From Oceanicola sp. (GTDB lineage: Bacteria; Pseudomonadota; Alphaproteobacteria; Rhodobacterales; Rhodobacteraceae): a DNA stretch of 64,000 nucleotides. The DNA lies in contig CP051231.1 in NCBI GenBank assembly GCA_017792405.1, positions 3,480,062 through 3,544,061 on the forward strand, read 5' to 3'. Within the stretch, counting starts at the first letter, position 1. Every line of letters starts with the position of its first letter. Position numbers and translations under genes: made by a program. The notes under the pieces were generated by a model. The model was not told the DNA's origin and did no database searches. It was given only the letters and a program-made list of their open reading frames with translations. Positions 7,472-15,673 of the stretch are shown one piece after another.

Positions 7472-8500
7472 TCACGCCAGCACCTCCACCGCCACGGCCC
7501 CACCGTAGATCGCCATCATCAGCACGCTCTCGATGCCAATCCGGGCCGGCCCCTCCCGCTGGCGCAGGATCAGCCCGGCCATCAGCACCGCCGTCATCAG
7601 CAGCCCTGTTGCGAGCCAGTAAAGGTCACTCAGCCCCACCGCGTGATAGAGCGAGCCGTCGCGGTAAGCCACGTCCGAGAACACGAGGAACAGCGTGTCA
7701 AAGGTGTTGCCGCCGATGATCCCGCCCACCGCCAACTGCAACGCGCCCCGGCGCACCGCCACCAGCGTCGTCACCAGCTCGGGCAACGAGGTCACAACCG
7801 CCGTCACGAGGCTCCCCACAAGGCTGGAGGCCAGCCCGAACCGGGTCACAAACTCCTGCCCGCCCTGCCCGATGACGTAGCCGCAAAGGCCCATCGCCGC
7901 CGCCAGCGCGGCAAACACCAGCACCGGCCCGCGCGCGCTCTTGTGTGCATCCGCCGCATCCGCCGGGTCGTCGCGCCGGGTCTCGCCGGTCTCCACCGGC
8001 TGCCACATCGGCTCTTCGCGCACCGAGGCCGCCAACCGCACCCCGGCGGCATAGGCGATGAACAGCACCACCGACACGGGGTGAATGCCAAAATAGGCCA
8101 CATCCGGCCCCGCCATCGCCGCCACCGGCAAGCTGAGCAGGATCAACAGCATCACGCATTGAAACAGGTTCGCAGGCTCGGCGGCGGCATGCTCGAGGTT
8201 GGCCCGCCGGTGCAGCGTGTCGGCAATCGCCAGGAACAGCGTCTGCGCCGCAATGCCCCCCACCGCGTTGGAAAACGCAAAGGAGGCATCCCCCTGCGCC
8301 GCCACGCTCACGCTCACCACCACGCCCGAGAGCGAGGTCGCCCCGCCCAGCAGCACACCGCCCACCAGCGCCTCGCCCATCGCCGTGCGGTCGGCGATGA
8401 TATCGGCCAGCGCCGTGGCCCGGATCGAGGCCACCACAACAATGCTCCCCGCCACCGCAAAGGCGACGAGGAGCCATGTCAGCGATAGGTCTGAGAGCAC
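7472..8500 (-). CDS. Na+/Ca2+ exchanger-family (CaCA) membrane protein
   Basis: The 342-residue protein has about ten hydrophobic helices arranged as two inverted halves separated by a hydrophilic loop (about residues 165-190, rich in Asp and Arg). The second alpha repeat is well preserved (TSLPELVTTLVAVRRG, GGNTFDTLFLVFSD). The first half (GGATSLSGVVVSVS, SNAVGGIAAQTLFL) is degenerate and lacks the usual Pro-Glu pair, so the ion may differ from classical Ca2+ exchangers. The start is GTG, 4 nt after the stop of the GlsB-like gene and without a clear Shine-Dalgarno, suggesting translational coupling. Confidence 0.8.
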   Translation of the reverse strand: MLSDLSLTWLLVAFAVAGSIVVVASIRATALADIIADRTAMGEALVGGVLLGGATSLSGVVVSVSVAAQGDASFAFSNAVGGIAAQTLFLAIADTLHRRANLEHAAAEPANLFQCVMLLILLSLPVAAMAGPDVAYFGIHPVSVVLFIAYAAGVRLAASVREEPMWQPVETGETRRDDPADAADAHKSARGPVLVFAALAAAMGLCGYVIGQGGQEFVTRFGLASSLVGSLVTAVVTSLPELVTTLVAVRRGALQLAVGGIIGGNTFDTLFLVFSDVAYRDGSLYHAVGLSDLYWLATGLLMTAVLMAGLILRQREGPARIGIESVLMMAIYGGAVAVEVLA

Positions 8501-8504
8501 GCCG

Positions 8505-8756
8505 TCAGGAGCGGCGTGCGATGGCCCGGAAACCGAAGATCAGCAGGCAGGCGCCCGCGATCCCCACGATCAGCTGCGGCACGACCCGTTCGGCGGCATA
8601 GATGCCCAGCAGTTGCAGCAGCAGGTTCAGCACCAGCGCGCCCACGATGCCGAGCACGATATTGGTGATGAGGCCAGTGTCGGCCTTCATGATCATCGAG
8701 GCGATCCAGCCCGCGAGGCCCCCGATGATGATCGAGAGAATAAGTCCAAGTCCCAT
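8505..8756 (-). CDS. GlsB/YeaQ/YmgE-family stress response membrane protein
   Basis: The 83-residue protein is very hydrophobic with about three helices and the family pattern MGLGLILSIIIGGLAGWIAS and GIVGALVLNLLLQLLG (transglycosylase-associated family). The role is generally described only as stress related. AAGGA seven bases upstream supports the ATG at 8756 over an in-frame start at 8777. It is the first gene of a two-gene unit with the exchanger. Confidence 0.88.
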   Translation of the reverse strand: MGLGLILSIIIGGLAGWIASMIMKADTGLITNIVLGIVGALVLNLLLQLLGIYAAERVVPQLIVGIAGACLLIFGFRAIARRS

Positions 8757-8858
8757 TGTTCCGTCCTTTCCGGTCAACAGCGTGTTACCGCTTTAACCGG
8801 GCAGAACGGCCTCCGGTTCCCGCCTTTAGGGTGCGCAATCTGGCCACCACACCCGCCG

Positions 8859-9728
8859 TCAGGCCACATCCTCCCAAGGCACCATCACCGCGCTCTCCGC
8901 GATCTTCCGTGGCATCCACTCAAAGTAGGGGTCCCAGTAGCCCGGCACCTCGCGCTCCATCACGTGGCGGATACCCCGCAGGATCGGCCCCCGCATCCGC
9001 TCCGGCGCCTTCAGCAGGCGCGCGGCCTGTTTCATCCATCGAAACGTCATCTGGTCGAAGTCGCCGCCGTAGTGGATGTCATCCAGCACCAGCAGCGCGA
9101 TGCAGGGCAGCCATGTGGCGCCATTCTCCGGGTCATGCCCGGTGAGTTCTACCACCTCCGCCGGATACCACCGCTCCCCCTTCGGAAAGCGGCAGTCCTC
9201 CGTGTCCAGCACCGCCCTGAGCGCCTCGGCGTGGCGCGCCGCATCCATCCCGTAATCCGCATGGGCCACCGCATCGACCATCCCGCGCAACTCCCGCGCG
9301 ATCTGCATCAGCGGCGGGATGACCTTCTCTTTGGGCAAGCTCGTCACAAGCTCCGGCAGCGCCACGCCCAGATCATGCGCCTCATCCGCCGCATGAAGCC
9401 CCCGCGCCAGTGCCGCCCGCCGCGCCCCCGGCTGGCTGTCGACAGGCAGGCCCTCCGGCGCGAAGCCGATCTGCCCATGCACCGCATCCCCAATGAGCAG
9501 CGCCATCGCATAGCCCGCCAGCTCCGCGTCCGCCCCCCGCGCCACCGCGTCCAGCTCTATGACATGATCCAGGTAATCCCCATCGCAAGCGAGCTGAAGA
9601 TCCGCCTCCAGCGGCACCGCCTTCAACACCGCCCCGCCCCGCGCCTCCACCGCAGGCCGCGCAGCCTCCGCCACGCAGCGCAGATCATGCAGCACCTGCC
9701 GCTTCGGCCAGTCAGAAAAGCCGATCAT
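8859..9728 (-). CDS. Hypothetical protein, unknown family
   Basis: The 289-residue protein was not recognised. It has no signal peptide or membrane helix and appears a soluble, mostly helical protein with many Trp and His in the last third (GATWLPCIALLVLDDIHYGG and DPYFEWMPRKIAESAV). It lies 30 bp downstream of dapD on the same strand, with a perfect 7-bp hairpin between them, and no Shine-Dalgarno is evident. It may be read through from dapD or initiate from its own leader. Base composition is like its neighbours. Confidence 0.7.
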   Translation of the reverse strand: MIGFSDWPKRQVLHDLRCVAEAARPAVEARGGAVLKAVPLEADLQLACDGDYLDHVIELDAVARGADAELAGYAMALLIGDAVHGQIGFAPEGLPVDSQPGARRAALARGLHAADEAHDLGVALPELVTSLPKEKVIPPLMQIARELRGMVDAVAHADYGMDAARHAEALRAVLDTEDCRFPKGERWYPAEVVELTGHDPENGATWLPCIALLVLDDIHYGGDFDQMTFRWMKQAARLLKAPERMRGPILRGIRHVMEREVPGYWDPYFEWMPRKIAESAVMVPWEDVA

Positions 9729-9732
9729 GCCG

Positions 9733-9752
9733 TAGGGTGGGTAAAACCCACC
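9733..9752. repeat. Palindromic intergenic repeat, GTAGGGTGGGT type
   Basis: GGTGGGT (9736-9742) and ACCCACC (9746-9752) form a perfect 7-bp inverted repeat around AAA, preceded by GTA. A related palindrome occurs at 10660-10683 and a larger one at 25465-25514. It lies between dapD and the downstream gene. Confidence 0.6.
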
Positions 9753-9758
9753 ACCCGA

Positions 9759-10586
9759 TCAATCCCGCAGCAGCTCGTTGATCCCGGTCTTCGAGCGGGT
9801 CTTCTCGTCCACCCGCTTCACGATCACTGCACAGTAGAGGTTCAGGTTGTTCTTGGTCGGCATCGAGCCCGAGACCACCACCGAATAGGGCGGCACCTCG
9901 CCATACATCACCTCGCCGGTCTCCCGGTCCACGATCTTGGTGCTCTGGCCGATGTAAACGCCCATCCCCAGCACCGAGCCTTCACGGATGATGCAGCCTT
10001 CCACCACCTCCGAGCGCGCCCCGATGAAGCAGTTATCCTCGATGATCGTCGGCCCCGCCTGCATCGGCTCCAGCACGCCGCCAATGCCCACGCCGCCGCT
10101 CAGGTGCACGCCCTTGCCGATCTGCGCGCAAGAGCCGACCGTTGCCCATGTGTCCACCATGGTCCCCTCGTCCACATAGGCGCCGAGGTTGACGAAAGAC
10201 GGCATCAGCACCACGCCCGGCGCGATATAGGCGCTCTTGCGCACCACCGCATTCGGCACCGCGCGGAAGCCCGCAGCCTTCCACTGGTTGTCGCCCCACC
10301 CCTTGAACTTGCTGTCCACCTTGTCCCACCAGCCGCCGCCCTGCGGCCCGCCGGACTGCTCTTCCATGTCCTTGATCCGGAAGCCCAGCAGCACCGCCTT
10401 CTTCGCCCACTGGTTCACATGCCACGAGCCATCCGCCTGCTTCTCCGCCACCCGCAGGCTGCCGCCGTCCAGCGCGTTCAGCGTATCCTCGATCGCCTCG
10501 CGGGTCTCGCCCGTGGTCTGCGGCGTGATCTGATCACGCGCCTCCCAGGCGGCTTCGATGGCGGCTTCAAGCTGGGCGTTCGACAT
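9759..10586 (-). CDS. dapD: 2,3,4,5-tetrahydropyridine-2,6-dicarboxylate N-succinyltransferase
   Basis: The 275-residue enzyme succinylates tetrahydrodipicolinate in the lysine/diaminopimelate pathway, feeding DapE. The N-terminal helical domain is followed by a left-handed beta-helix built of hexapeptide repeats ([44 protein letters not shown]). Length and C-terminus (TGINELLRD) match the family. GGAGGATG before the ATG at 10586 sets the start; the open frame runs 75 codons further upstream over the intergenic repeat but is non-homologous. It diverges from the LOG-family gene across 157 bp. Confidence 0.97.
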   Translation of the reverse strand: MSNAQLEAAIEAAWEARDQITPQTTGETREAIEDTLNALDGGSLRVAEKQADGSWHVNQWAKKAVLLGFRIKDMEEQSGGPQGGGWWDKVDSKFKGWGDNQWKAAGFRAVPNAVVRKSAYIAPGVVLMPSFVNLGAYVDEGTMVDTWATVGSCAQIGKGVHLSGGVGIGGVLEPMQAGPTIIEDNCFIGARSEVVEGCIIREGSVLGMGVYIGQSTKIVDRETGEVMYGEVPPYSVVVSGSMPTKNNLNLYCAVIVKRVDEKTRSKTGINELLRD

Positions 10587-10659
10587 GGGGGCATCCTCCG
10601 AGAAATGGTCGCAAACGTCATAACGCTCCCCCGCACGGGCGCAACCCACCTCGCCGCCG

Positions 10660-10683
10660 TAGGGTGCGCATTCATGGCGCACC
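10660..10683. repeat. Palindromic intergenic repeat, GTAGGGTGCGC type
   Basis: GGTGCGC (10663-10669) and GCGCACC (10677-10683) form a perfect 7-bp inverted repeat around a 7-nt loop, preceded by GTA as in the copy at 9733. It sits in the divergent promoter region of dapD and the LOG-family gene. Confidence 0.6.
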
Positions 10684-10743
10684 TCGCCTTCCCTCTCCAC
10701 CCCGCCCGCGATAGCCTCCCCCCGAACAAGGGAAGGACGACCA

Positions 10744-11583
10744 ATGAACGACGCCAGCCGCTTCCGCGACGCCGGAGAAGACAAGCGCACCGCCCATGAG
10801 GTGCCCGACACGCCGCAAACCCGCGCCCCGGCCTATACCCTCGCCTTCGCCGATGAAGACTTCCTCTGCCGTGATGAGCTTCGCCCCGTCCGCCTCCAGC
10901 TCGAACTGCTCAAGCCCGAACTGCTGATGGAAGAGCACGGCATCCGCTCCACCGTCGTCCTCTTCGGCGGCGCCCGCATTCCCGAACCGGCCAAGAAAGA
11001 CACCGCCCGCACGCAGACCCTCGCCGACCTCTCCGCCTTCTACGACGAGGCCCGCAGCTTCGCCCGGCTGATGACCGAGCGCTCCCTCGCCTCAGGCGGC
11101 ACCGAGGACGTCATCGTCACCGGCGGCGGGCCGGGCGTGATGGAGGCCGGCAACCGCGGCGCGGCAGACGCCGGCGGCCACTCCATCGGCCTCAACATCG
11201 TGCTGCCCCACGAGCAGGCGCCCAACGAATACGTCACGCCCGACCTCTGCTTCAACTTCCACTACTTCGCCATCCGCAAGATGCACTTCCTGATGCGCGC
11301 CCGCGCCATCGCCGTCTTCCCCGGCGGCTTCGGCACGCTGGACGAACTCTTCGAGTCCCTCACCCTGATCCAGACCGGCCGGATGCAGAAGGTGCCCTTC
11401 CTGCTATTCGGCAAGGCCTTCTGGGAAAAGATCATCAACTGGGACGCCCTGAAGGACGCAGGCACAATCAGCCCCGAAGACATCGAGCTGTTCAAATTCG
11501 TGGACTCGGCGGAGGAGGCGATTGCCGCCATCGACAGTTGGGAAGGCGCAGGCGAAAAACGAGGCGCCATCCCCGGCCGGTAG
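10744..11583 (+). CDS. LOG-family (TIGR00730) Rossmann-fold protein
   Basis: The 279-residue protein contains the lysine-decarboxylase-like LOG fold with both signatures, [14 protein letters not shown] and [12 protein letters not shown]. Members are usually cytokinin-riboside 5'-monophosphate phosphoribohydrolases or related nucleotide hydrolases rather than lysine decarboxylases. A roughly 65-residue N-terminal extension precedes the Rossmann core, typical of the longer subgroup. AAGGA upstream supports the ATG. Substrate not determinable here. Confidence 0.88.
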   Translation: MNDASRFRDAGEDKRTAHEVPDTPQTRAPAYTLAFADEDFLCRDELRPVRLQLELLKPELLMEEHGIRSTVVLFGGARIPEPAKKDTARTQTLADLSAFYDEARSFARLMTERSLASGGTEDVIVTGGGPGVMEAGNRGAADAGGHSIGLNIVLPHEQAPNEYVTPDLCFNFHYFAIRKMHFLMRARAIAVFPGGFGTLDELFESLTLIQTGRMQKVPFLLFGKAFWEKIINWDALKDAGTISPEDIELFKFVDSAEEAIAAIDSWEGAGEKRGAIPGR

Positions 11584-12003
11584 GCCGGGACTGGTCCTGC
11601 CAAACCAAACGCCACTCGCCCCACAAGCCGGGCAGCGCCGACCCGCGGGGTGGCGCCGCAACGCACGTGCATGCCACTTTATGGCGCAGTGGTCATCTTC
11701 CCTCCAAGCGAAGCCCCAAGCCTCACCCAAACGCCGCCCCGGGGGGCGGGTCGGCGCTGCCCGGCGCCTTACGGCGCGCACCGGGCGGGTGCTGAGCGGT
11801 GGCGTGGAGTGATGAGGCCTACCAGACTCGCGGTGCAACTTAGCATCTGTAGCCCACACCGGCTCACAATCTTATCAAGAAGGTCGTTTGTTCTCTAACC
11901 ACGAAACCGAGGTACAAATGCCCTTTGAAAGGAATGCCGAATGTGTGCGGCTCTTTACCCTCGATTGAGCTTCTCTTCTATTGTCACATCAACGGAGGCG
12001 AAA
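11584..12003. other. 420-bp gene-free stretch ahead of an orphan gene
   Basis: No supported gene on either strand. The first 190 bp are GC-rich and hold a long inverted repeat (11627-11765) plus the short motif CGCCTTACGGC at 11765-11775. From about 11820 the composition turns AT-richer and continues so into the orphan gene at 12004, which suggests a junction near 11820. Confidence 0.6.
11627..11765. repeat. Long inverted repeat, 20-bp perfect arms
   Basis: The 20-bp arm at 11627-11646 (GCCGGGCAGCGCCGACCCGC) is the exact reverse complement of 11746-11765, with 99 bp between. The inner flanks (GGGGTGGCG and CGCCGCCCC) also nearly pair, so the single strand could fold into one long hairpin. 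No transposase lies inside. It could be a non-autonomous intergenic element; copies elsewhere in the genome were not checked. Confidence 0.7.
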
Positions 12004-12816
12004 ATGGCATCTGAAGCTAGGCGGACATTCGAGAAGTTCCTTAACGAAGATCGCGCAAGCAACTTAGAGCTAGGGATACTCCCAAGCAGGAACAGGCTGA
12101 TCGACCGTCTCCTTTTGCGCGGCGACGAACTGGAACGACTTTACGAAGAGGCATCCAAATGCATTGAGGAATCGACTGACTGGAATGTACAAACAAGAGG
12201 AAAGCAAACCTTCCTCGACTGTGTGTTGACTGTTGGCCTGCATTGGACACCCACGCATGCGACGATCGAGAGGAAGGCGAAACTTCAGATCAAGGGCTTG
12301 CTCACTAAGGCTGAGATGCTAGCCAGTGAACTTTCAAAAGTCCTGCGCGAAATCGATAAGCGAGAGAATACATCAGCGGTTTCCAGTGACGCGTCGCTTT
12401 GGATCACGTCTGTTCTTCAGGCGGCAGGGGAGCAAAACGCTATGTTCAAGATGTGGGTAGCCGGCGAATTCAAAAAGTTGGATCGATTTGACCTGAAGTA
12501 TTGGCCCACTCTGCCGGACTTTTTAGATGAAATTGCGAAGAAATGCGAAGCCGCAACGGTCGCGGCGACGGACCCGCGTACGGAAAGGTTGATTTCGAGT
12601 CGCAAAGGCGGGAAATCAGACTCTCTGCGAGTGCTGTTTCACTCGTTCTCTGAGCAAACCGACCGGGATTTCGGTGGTGCGCTGCCCGAAGACTTCCGGC
12701 TAACCGACGAAGCAATCGCTGACCTAGTCAACTGTATCCTTGATCTTCCTTTAGATGACATTGTTGATGGGGCCTATGTGAAACGCTTCCGGCAGAATGA
12801 AGCTTCTCGGACCTAA
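12004..12816 (+). CDS. Orphan hypothetical protein, AT-richer accessory gene
   Basis: The 270-residue protein was not recognised. It is soluble, helical and charged, without signal peptide or transmembrane helix. Codon use is clearly unlike the neighbours (many codons ending in A or T, such as AAA, GAA, CTT), consistent with recent acquisition. The start at 12004 is chosen from GGAGG six to seven bases upstream; an in-frame ATG at 11941 is less likely. The gene lies between the inverted repeat at 11627-11765 and dddL, whose stop is only 6 bp beyond its own on the opposite strand. The C-terminal part (LPEDFRLTDEAIADLVNCI) has no motif I can name. A defence or phage-derived function is possible but not shown. 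Confidence 0.7.
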   Translation: MASEARRTFEKFLNEDRASNLELGILPSRNRLIDRLLLRGDELERLYEEASKCIEESTDWNVQTRGKQTFLDCVLTVGLHWTPTHATIERKAKLQIKGLLTKAEMLASELSKVLREIDKRENTSAVSSDASLWITSVLQAAGEQNAMFKMWVAGEFKKLDRFDLKYWPTLPDFLDEIAKKCEAATVAATDPRTERLISSRKGGKSDSLRVLFHSFSEQTDRDFGGALPEDFRLTDEAIADLVNCILDLPLDDIVDGAYVKRFRQNEASRT

Positions 12817-12822
12817 CCCCCC

Positions 12823-13503
12823 TCAAATCCCCCGCTCAACCCTCTTCCCCCTTGTCCCCGTCAGCTTCATCCCCGGCGCGTTCAGCTTTTCCTCCGGCCC
12901 AATCCACGCGTAGGCCAGCAGGCACGGCTCCGTTTCATCCGTCGTGATCCGGTGCTCATGCCCCGACCCGTTCAAAATCAGCGACCCCGGCGCATGCACC
13001 GCCGCGTCGTTCTCTGACCACGCGCCAGACACCGACACATAGCTCTCCTCGATCTCCGCATGGGAATGCTGCGGATAGGTCGTCTTCGGCGCGAAGAGCA
13101 CGAAGCCCAAAATCAGCCGTTCCGCCACCACCGGCCCGCGCGGCCCCAGCACCTCGCAATAGGCGTATTTCCTCGCCAGAGCGGGCGGCACTTTCTCGTA
13201 GCCGTATTCCCACGTCAGCGCCCCCGCCACCCGGCCCAGCGCGCGCGCCAGCCCGGCGACCGCGCCGCGCTCGCCCCGGTCGAGCGCCCGCCCGAGGTGC
13301 GCCACCACGGGCTTCGCCTCCGGCGCGCGCATTCGCACCTCCGGCGCGGCATCCACCACCTTCGAGAGCATGTCGCGCACCCGTTTGCGGTGGCCGCGGA
13401 TCAGCTTGCTGCCGCCCGAGGAGCCGTGGCGGTAGAGCACGTCGAACTCTTGCAGCAGGTAGCCCCAGTCTGGCAGGTCGGAGAGGCGGAGCGGGTCTTC
13501 CAT
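12823..13503 (-). CDS. dddL: Dimethylsulfoniopropionate (DMSP) lyase, DddL type
   Basis: The 226-residue protein belongs to the cupin DMSP-lyase family, which cleaves DMSP to dimethyl sulfide and acrylate. The N-terminal helical region (DWGYLLQEFDVLYRHGSSGG, GHRKRVRDMLSKV) and the C-terminal cupin fit DddL as I recall it. Probable metal ligands and catalytic residues lie in YPQHSHAEIEESY (His146, His148, Glu152, Tyr155) and GHEHRIT (His182/His184). DddQ is shorter and differs in the N-terminal half. The start at 13503 is an ATG with a weak ribosome-binding site; a GTG 30 bases upstream is possible. No acrylate-handling (acu) genes are adjacent. Recognition is from motif memory, without a database search. 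Confidence 0.78.
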   Translation of the reverse strand: MEDPLRLSDLPDWGYLLQEFDVLYRHGSSGGSKLIRGHRKRVRDMLSKVVDAAPEVRMRAPEAKPVVAHLGRALDRGERGAVAGLARALGRVAGALTWEYGYEKVPPALARKYAYCEVLGPRGPVVAERLILGFVLFAPKTTYPQHSHAEIEESYVSVSGAWSENDAAVHAPGSLILNGSGHEHRITTDETEPCLLAYAWIGPEEKLNAPGMKLTGTRGKRVERGI

Positions 13504-13629
13504 GGGCGGTCTCGCGATGGCTGTTCGGCCCACGCTACGCCGCCTTACGGCCGGATCAACCCTGCAATAACGAGAGAGGCCGATGGGTTAACCACCGGCT
13601 TCTGTGCGCAAATCGCGTATGTATGGAAT

Positions 13630-13663
13630 GTGCATCACTTGTGCATGGGATGTGCATCCCATG
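13630..13663. promoter_or_regulatory. Three phased GTGCAT repeats with a nested palindrome
   Basis: GTGCAT occurs at 13630, 13641 and 13652, exactly 11 bp apart (about one helical turn). The last copy is inside a perfect 9-bp inverted repeat, CATGGGATG (13644-13652) and CATCCCATG (13655-13663). The array lies about 130 bp upstream of dddL and about 50 bp beyond the stop of the small gene at 13717. It could bind a regulator; none is identified. Confidence 0.4.
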
Positions 13664-13716
13664 CGCCGCAGGGTTAATTCGGCGCTGTTAACCCTGTCTT
13701 GAGGGCCATCACAGCC

Positions 13717-13875
13717 TCAGAGCGTGAGCAGCGCCTCGCCCCGCATGGAGCTGACGACAAAGCCGCTTGCCGTCTCTTCCAGCTTGTAGCCGTAGCCCAC
13801 CAGCCGGTGCTTCCACTCGCGGTCCGAAACCGAGTGGCTCTTCTCGCGCATCACGATGCTTCTGATTTCTTCCAT
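13717..13875 (-). CDS. Small hypothetical protein, 52 residues
   Basis: A short frame starts at the ATG at 13875 with AGGGGA eight bases upstream and ends at TGA (13717-13719). The sequence begins MEEIRSIVMREKSHSV and contains WKHRLVGYGYKLEETASGF; it is compact, charged, and has no membrane helix. It looks like a genuine folded small protein rather than chance, given the good ribosome-binding site and GC-rich third positions. Function unknown. It is transcribed toward dddL with the GTGCAT array between them. Confidence 0.6.
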   Translation of the reverse strand: MEEIRSIVMREKSHSVSDREWKHRLVGYGYKLEETASGFVVSSMRGEALLTL

Positions 13876-14003
13876 TTTATTATTCCCCTGATTTCTCTAG
13901 CAAAACCGGGCAGTTGACCTGCCCCCACATGATGGAGAAAACCCGGTAGGTTTGTCAGGAGTTCAGCAACAAACGGGCGATTTCTGGGCAATTGTGCGGG
14001 CGA

Positions 14004-14588
14004 TCAGTCGGCCCGGCTGACCCGCTTGGTCCGCCCGGTTTCCTGCTTCCACTTCAGTACCGCCAGCCGCGGCTCCCAGGGGTAACGCCGGTCTTCACGG
14101 GTGCCGATCCACGTCAGATGCCCACCCTCGCGCCAAGGGTCCACCACGATCCCGTCATACATCGAATCCCCCCGCCGCGAGATGATCGATGTGGAGTGCT
14201 CCAGCAGGATCGGGTTGCGTGCGTGGGCGATGCCGCGGTGTATCTCAAGTGTCCGGAATCCCTCGGCATTCAGCGCCTTCTCCATGTCCTCCGCCCAATG
14301 GCGGCAGAGCCCGCGCGGCTTGGTTCCGGCGTTCACCTTCATGTTGTGCACCAGCGGCCCGTCCTCGATCTCATAAGCCACCGCCAGCCGCGCCGTCGCC
14401 TCGTAACTCACCCGCGCCGCCCGCGCCGCCTCCTCCGGGTCGATCCCCGGCCCGAGCGCCAGAATGGCCTGCTCCAGCCGCGCCACGTCATCGGGGGTCG
14501 AGGAGGGGGGAGGCGCGCCACAGCCCGCAAGCAGAAGGCCCAGCATCATGGCTCCGACAAGCCACAGCTTTCGTTGGATAATTCCCAT
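14004..14588 (-). CDS. Lipoprotein with transglutaminase-like Cys-His-Asp pattern
   Basis: The 194-residue protein starts with a lipoprotein signal peptide ending in LLLAGC (lipidated Cys23). In the mature part, GLCRHW (Cys95), LLEHST (His131) and VVDPWR (Asp150) come in the order and spacing of a transglutaminase/NlpC-like Cys-His-Asp triad, suggesting a periplasmic thiol peptidase or transferase fold (inferred). No family name is certain. AGGGAC precedes the ATG at 14588; the frame extends upstream to 14672 but would bury the signal peptide. It diverges from the lipid kinase gene. Confidence 0.72.
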   Translation of the reverse strand: MGIIQRKLWLVGAMMLGLLLAGCGAPPPSSTPDDVARLEQAILALGPGIDPEEAARAARVSYEATARLAVAYEIEDGPLVHNMKVNAGTKPRGLCRHWAEDMEKALNAEGFRTLEIHRGIAHARNPILLEHSTSIISRRGDSMYDGIVVDPWREGGHLTWIGTREDRRYPWEPRLAVLKWKQETGRTKRVSRAD

Positions 14589-14734
14589 CAGTCCCTGCCC
14601 TGCGTTTCCCGGCCTCTCCCCGGTGCTAGCCCGCAGGTCGGGCGATGTCGAGACCGGGGCCGAAGCAACCAAACGCCGCTCCGCGAGTTGTGATCGTGAA
14701 GCCGCGCCGCAACCGCCGCACCCGGAGACCCTAC

Positions 14735-15673
14735 ATGGTGGCCCTGCCCCAGCCCGTCGAACCCGCCGCCCCCGATGTCGTTCCGGGCGAAATCTGCGTG
14801 ATCGCCAACGCCAAATCCGGCACCAATGCCCGTGACAGCGAGGCGATCGACCGTGCCTTGGCCGTGTTCGGCACGGCGGCCACGCTCACCCACTGGAGCC
14901 CCTCCCAAGACCTGCACCAGATCGTTGAAGCCGCTGTCAAAAACGGCGCTCGCACGGTCGTTGCCGCCGGCGGTGACGGCACCGCGATGGCGGTGGCGCA
15001 AGCCCTGCTGGGGAGCCCCGCCGCGCTGGCCGTGCTGCCCCTTGGCACCTTCAATTACTTCGCCCGCGGCCTCGGCCTGCCGCAGGATCCGGAGGCCGCC
15101 GCACAGGCCATTCTCACCGGACACCGTCACCAGATCACCGTGGGCAAGGTCGGCGACCGGGTGTTTCTCAACAACGCCTCCCTCGGGGTCTATCCGGCAA
15201 TCCTGAAAGAGCGCGAAACCGTCTACAAACGCTGGGGCCGCCGCCGGATCATGGCGCATTGGTCGGTGCTCAAAACCTTCCTCAGGTTCCAGCGCCCGAT
15301 GAAGATGCGCCTCACCGCCGATGGTGAAACCCGCGATGTCCGCGCACCCCTGCTTTTCGTCGCCCGTTCCGCCTACCAGCTCGAGCGCTTCGGGCTGGCC
15401 GGCAAGCAGGCGATCTCGGATGACAAGTTCGCGGTTCTGATCGGCCGCGCCACCAGCCGCGGCAAACTCTTCAAGATCACCTGGCGGCTGATCACGGGCA
15501 CCATGCAGGAAGGTCGCGACTACGATCTGGTGCAGGCCCGCGACCTGACCGTCGCCACCTCGCGCCCCCGCACTCTGGTCGCCTTCGACGGTGAAAAATC
15601 GCGCGAAAAGAGCCCTTTTCACTTCACCATGGCCGATAAGCCGCTGACCATCATCCTGCCCGAGCCGCAATGA
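14735..15673 (+). CDS. Diacylglycerol/lipid kinase family protein
   Basis: The 312-residue protein has the DAGK catalytic-domain motifs VIANAKSGT, VVAAGGDGTAMAVAQ and LPLGTFNYFARGLG (phosphate-binding GGDGT). The family phosphorylates lipids such as diacylglycerol or sphingoid-type bases with ATP. The start at 14735 is preferred because GGAG lies seven bases upstream and it begins just before the fold; an ATG at 14645 would add an Arg-rich 30-residue leader. The stop overlaps the downstream phosphoesterase gene by ATGA, so the two enzymes are made together. Confidence 0.87.
   Translation: MVALPQPVEPAAPDVVPGEICVIANAKSGTNARDSEAIDRALAVFGTAATLTHWSPSQDLHQIVEAAVKNGARTVVAAGGDGTAMAVAQALLGSPAALAVLPLGTFNYFARGLGLPQDPEAAAQAILTGHRHQITVGKVGDRVFLNNASLGVYPAILKERETVYKRWGRRRIMAHWSVLKTFLRFQRPMKMRLTADGETRDVRAPLLFVARSAYQLERFGLAGKQAISDDKFAVLIGRATSRGKLFKITWRLITGTMQEGRDYDLVQARDLTVATSRPRTLVAFDGEKSREKSPFHFTMADKPLTIILPEPQ

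Noticed and set aside
8199..10799. 866-codon open frame antisense across four genes
   Set aside because: Spans dapD, the exchanger and others with well-supported minus-strand genes; no independent support.
11627..11765. Integron attC site
   Set aside because: The arms are perfect and lack the 7-bp core sites; no integrase nearby.
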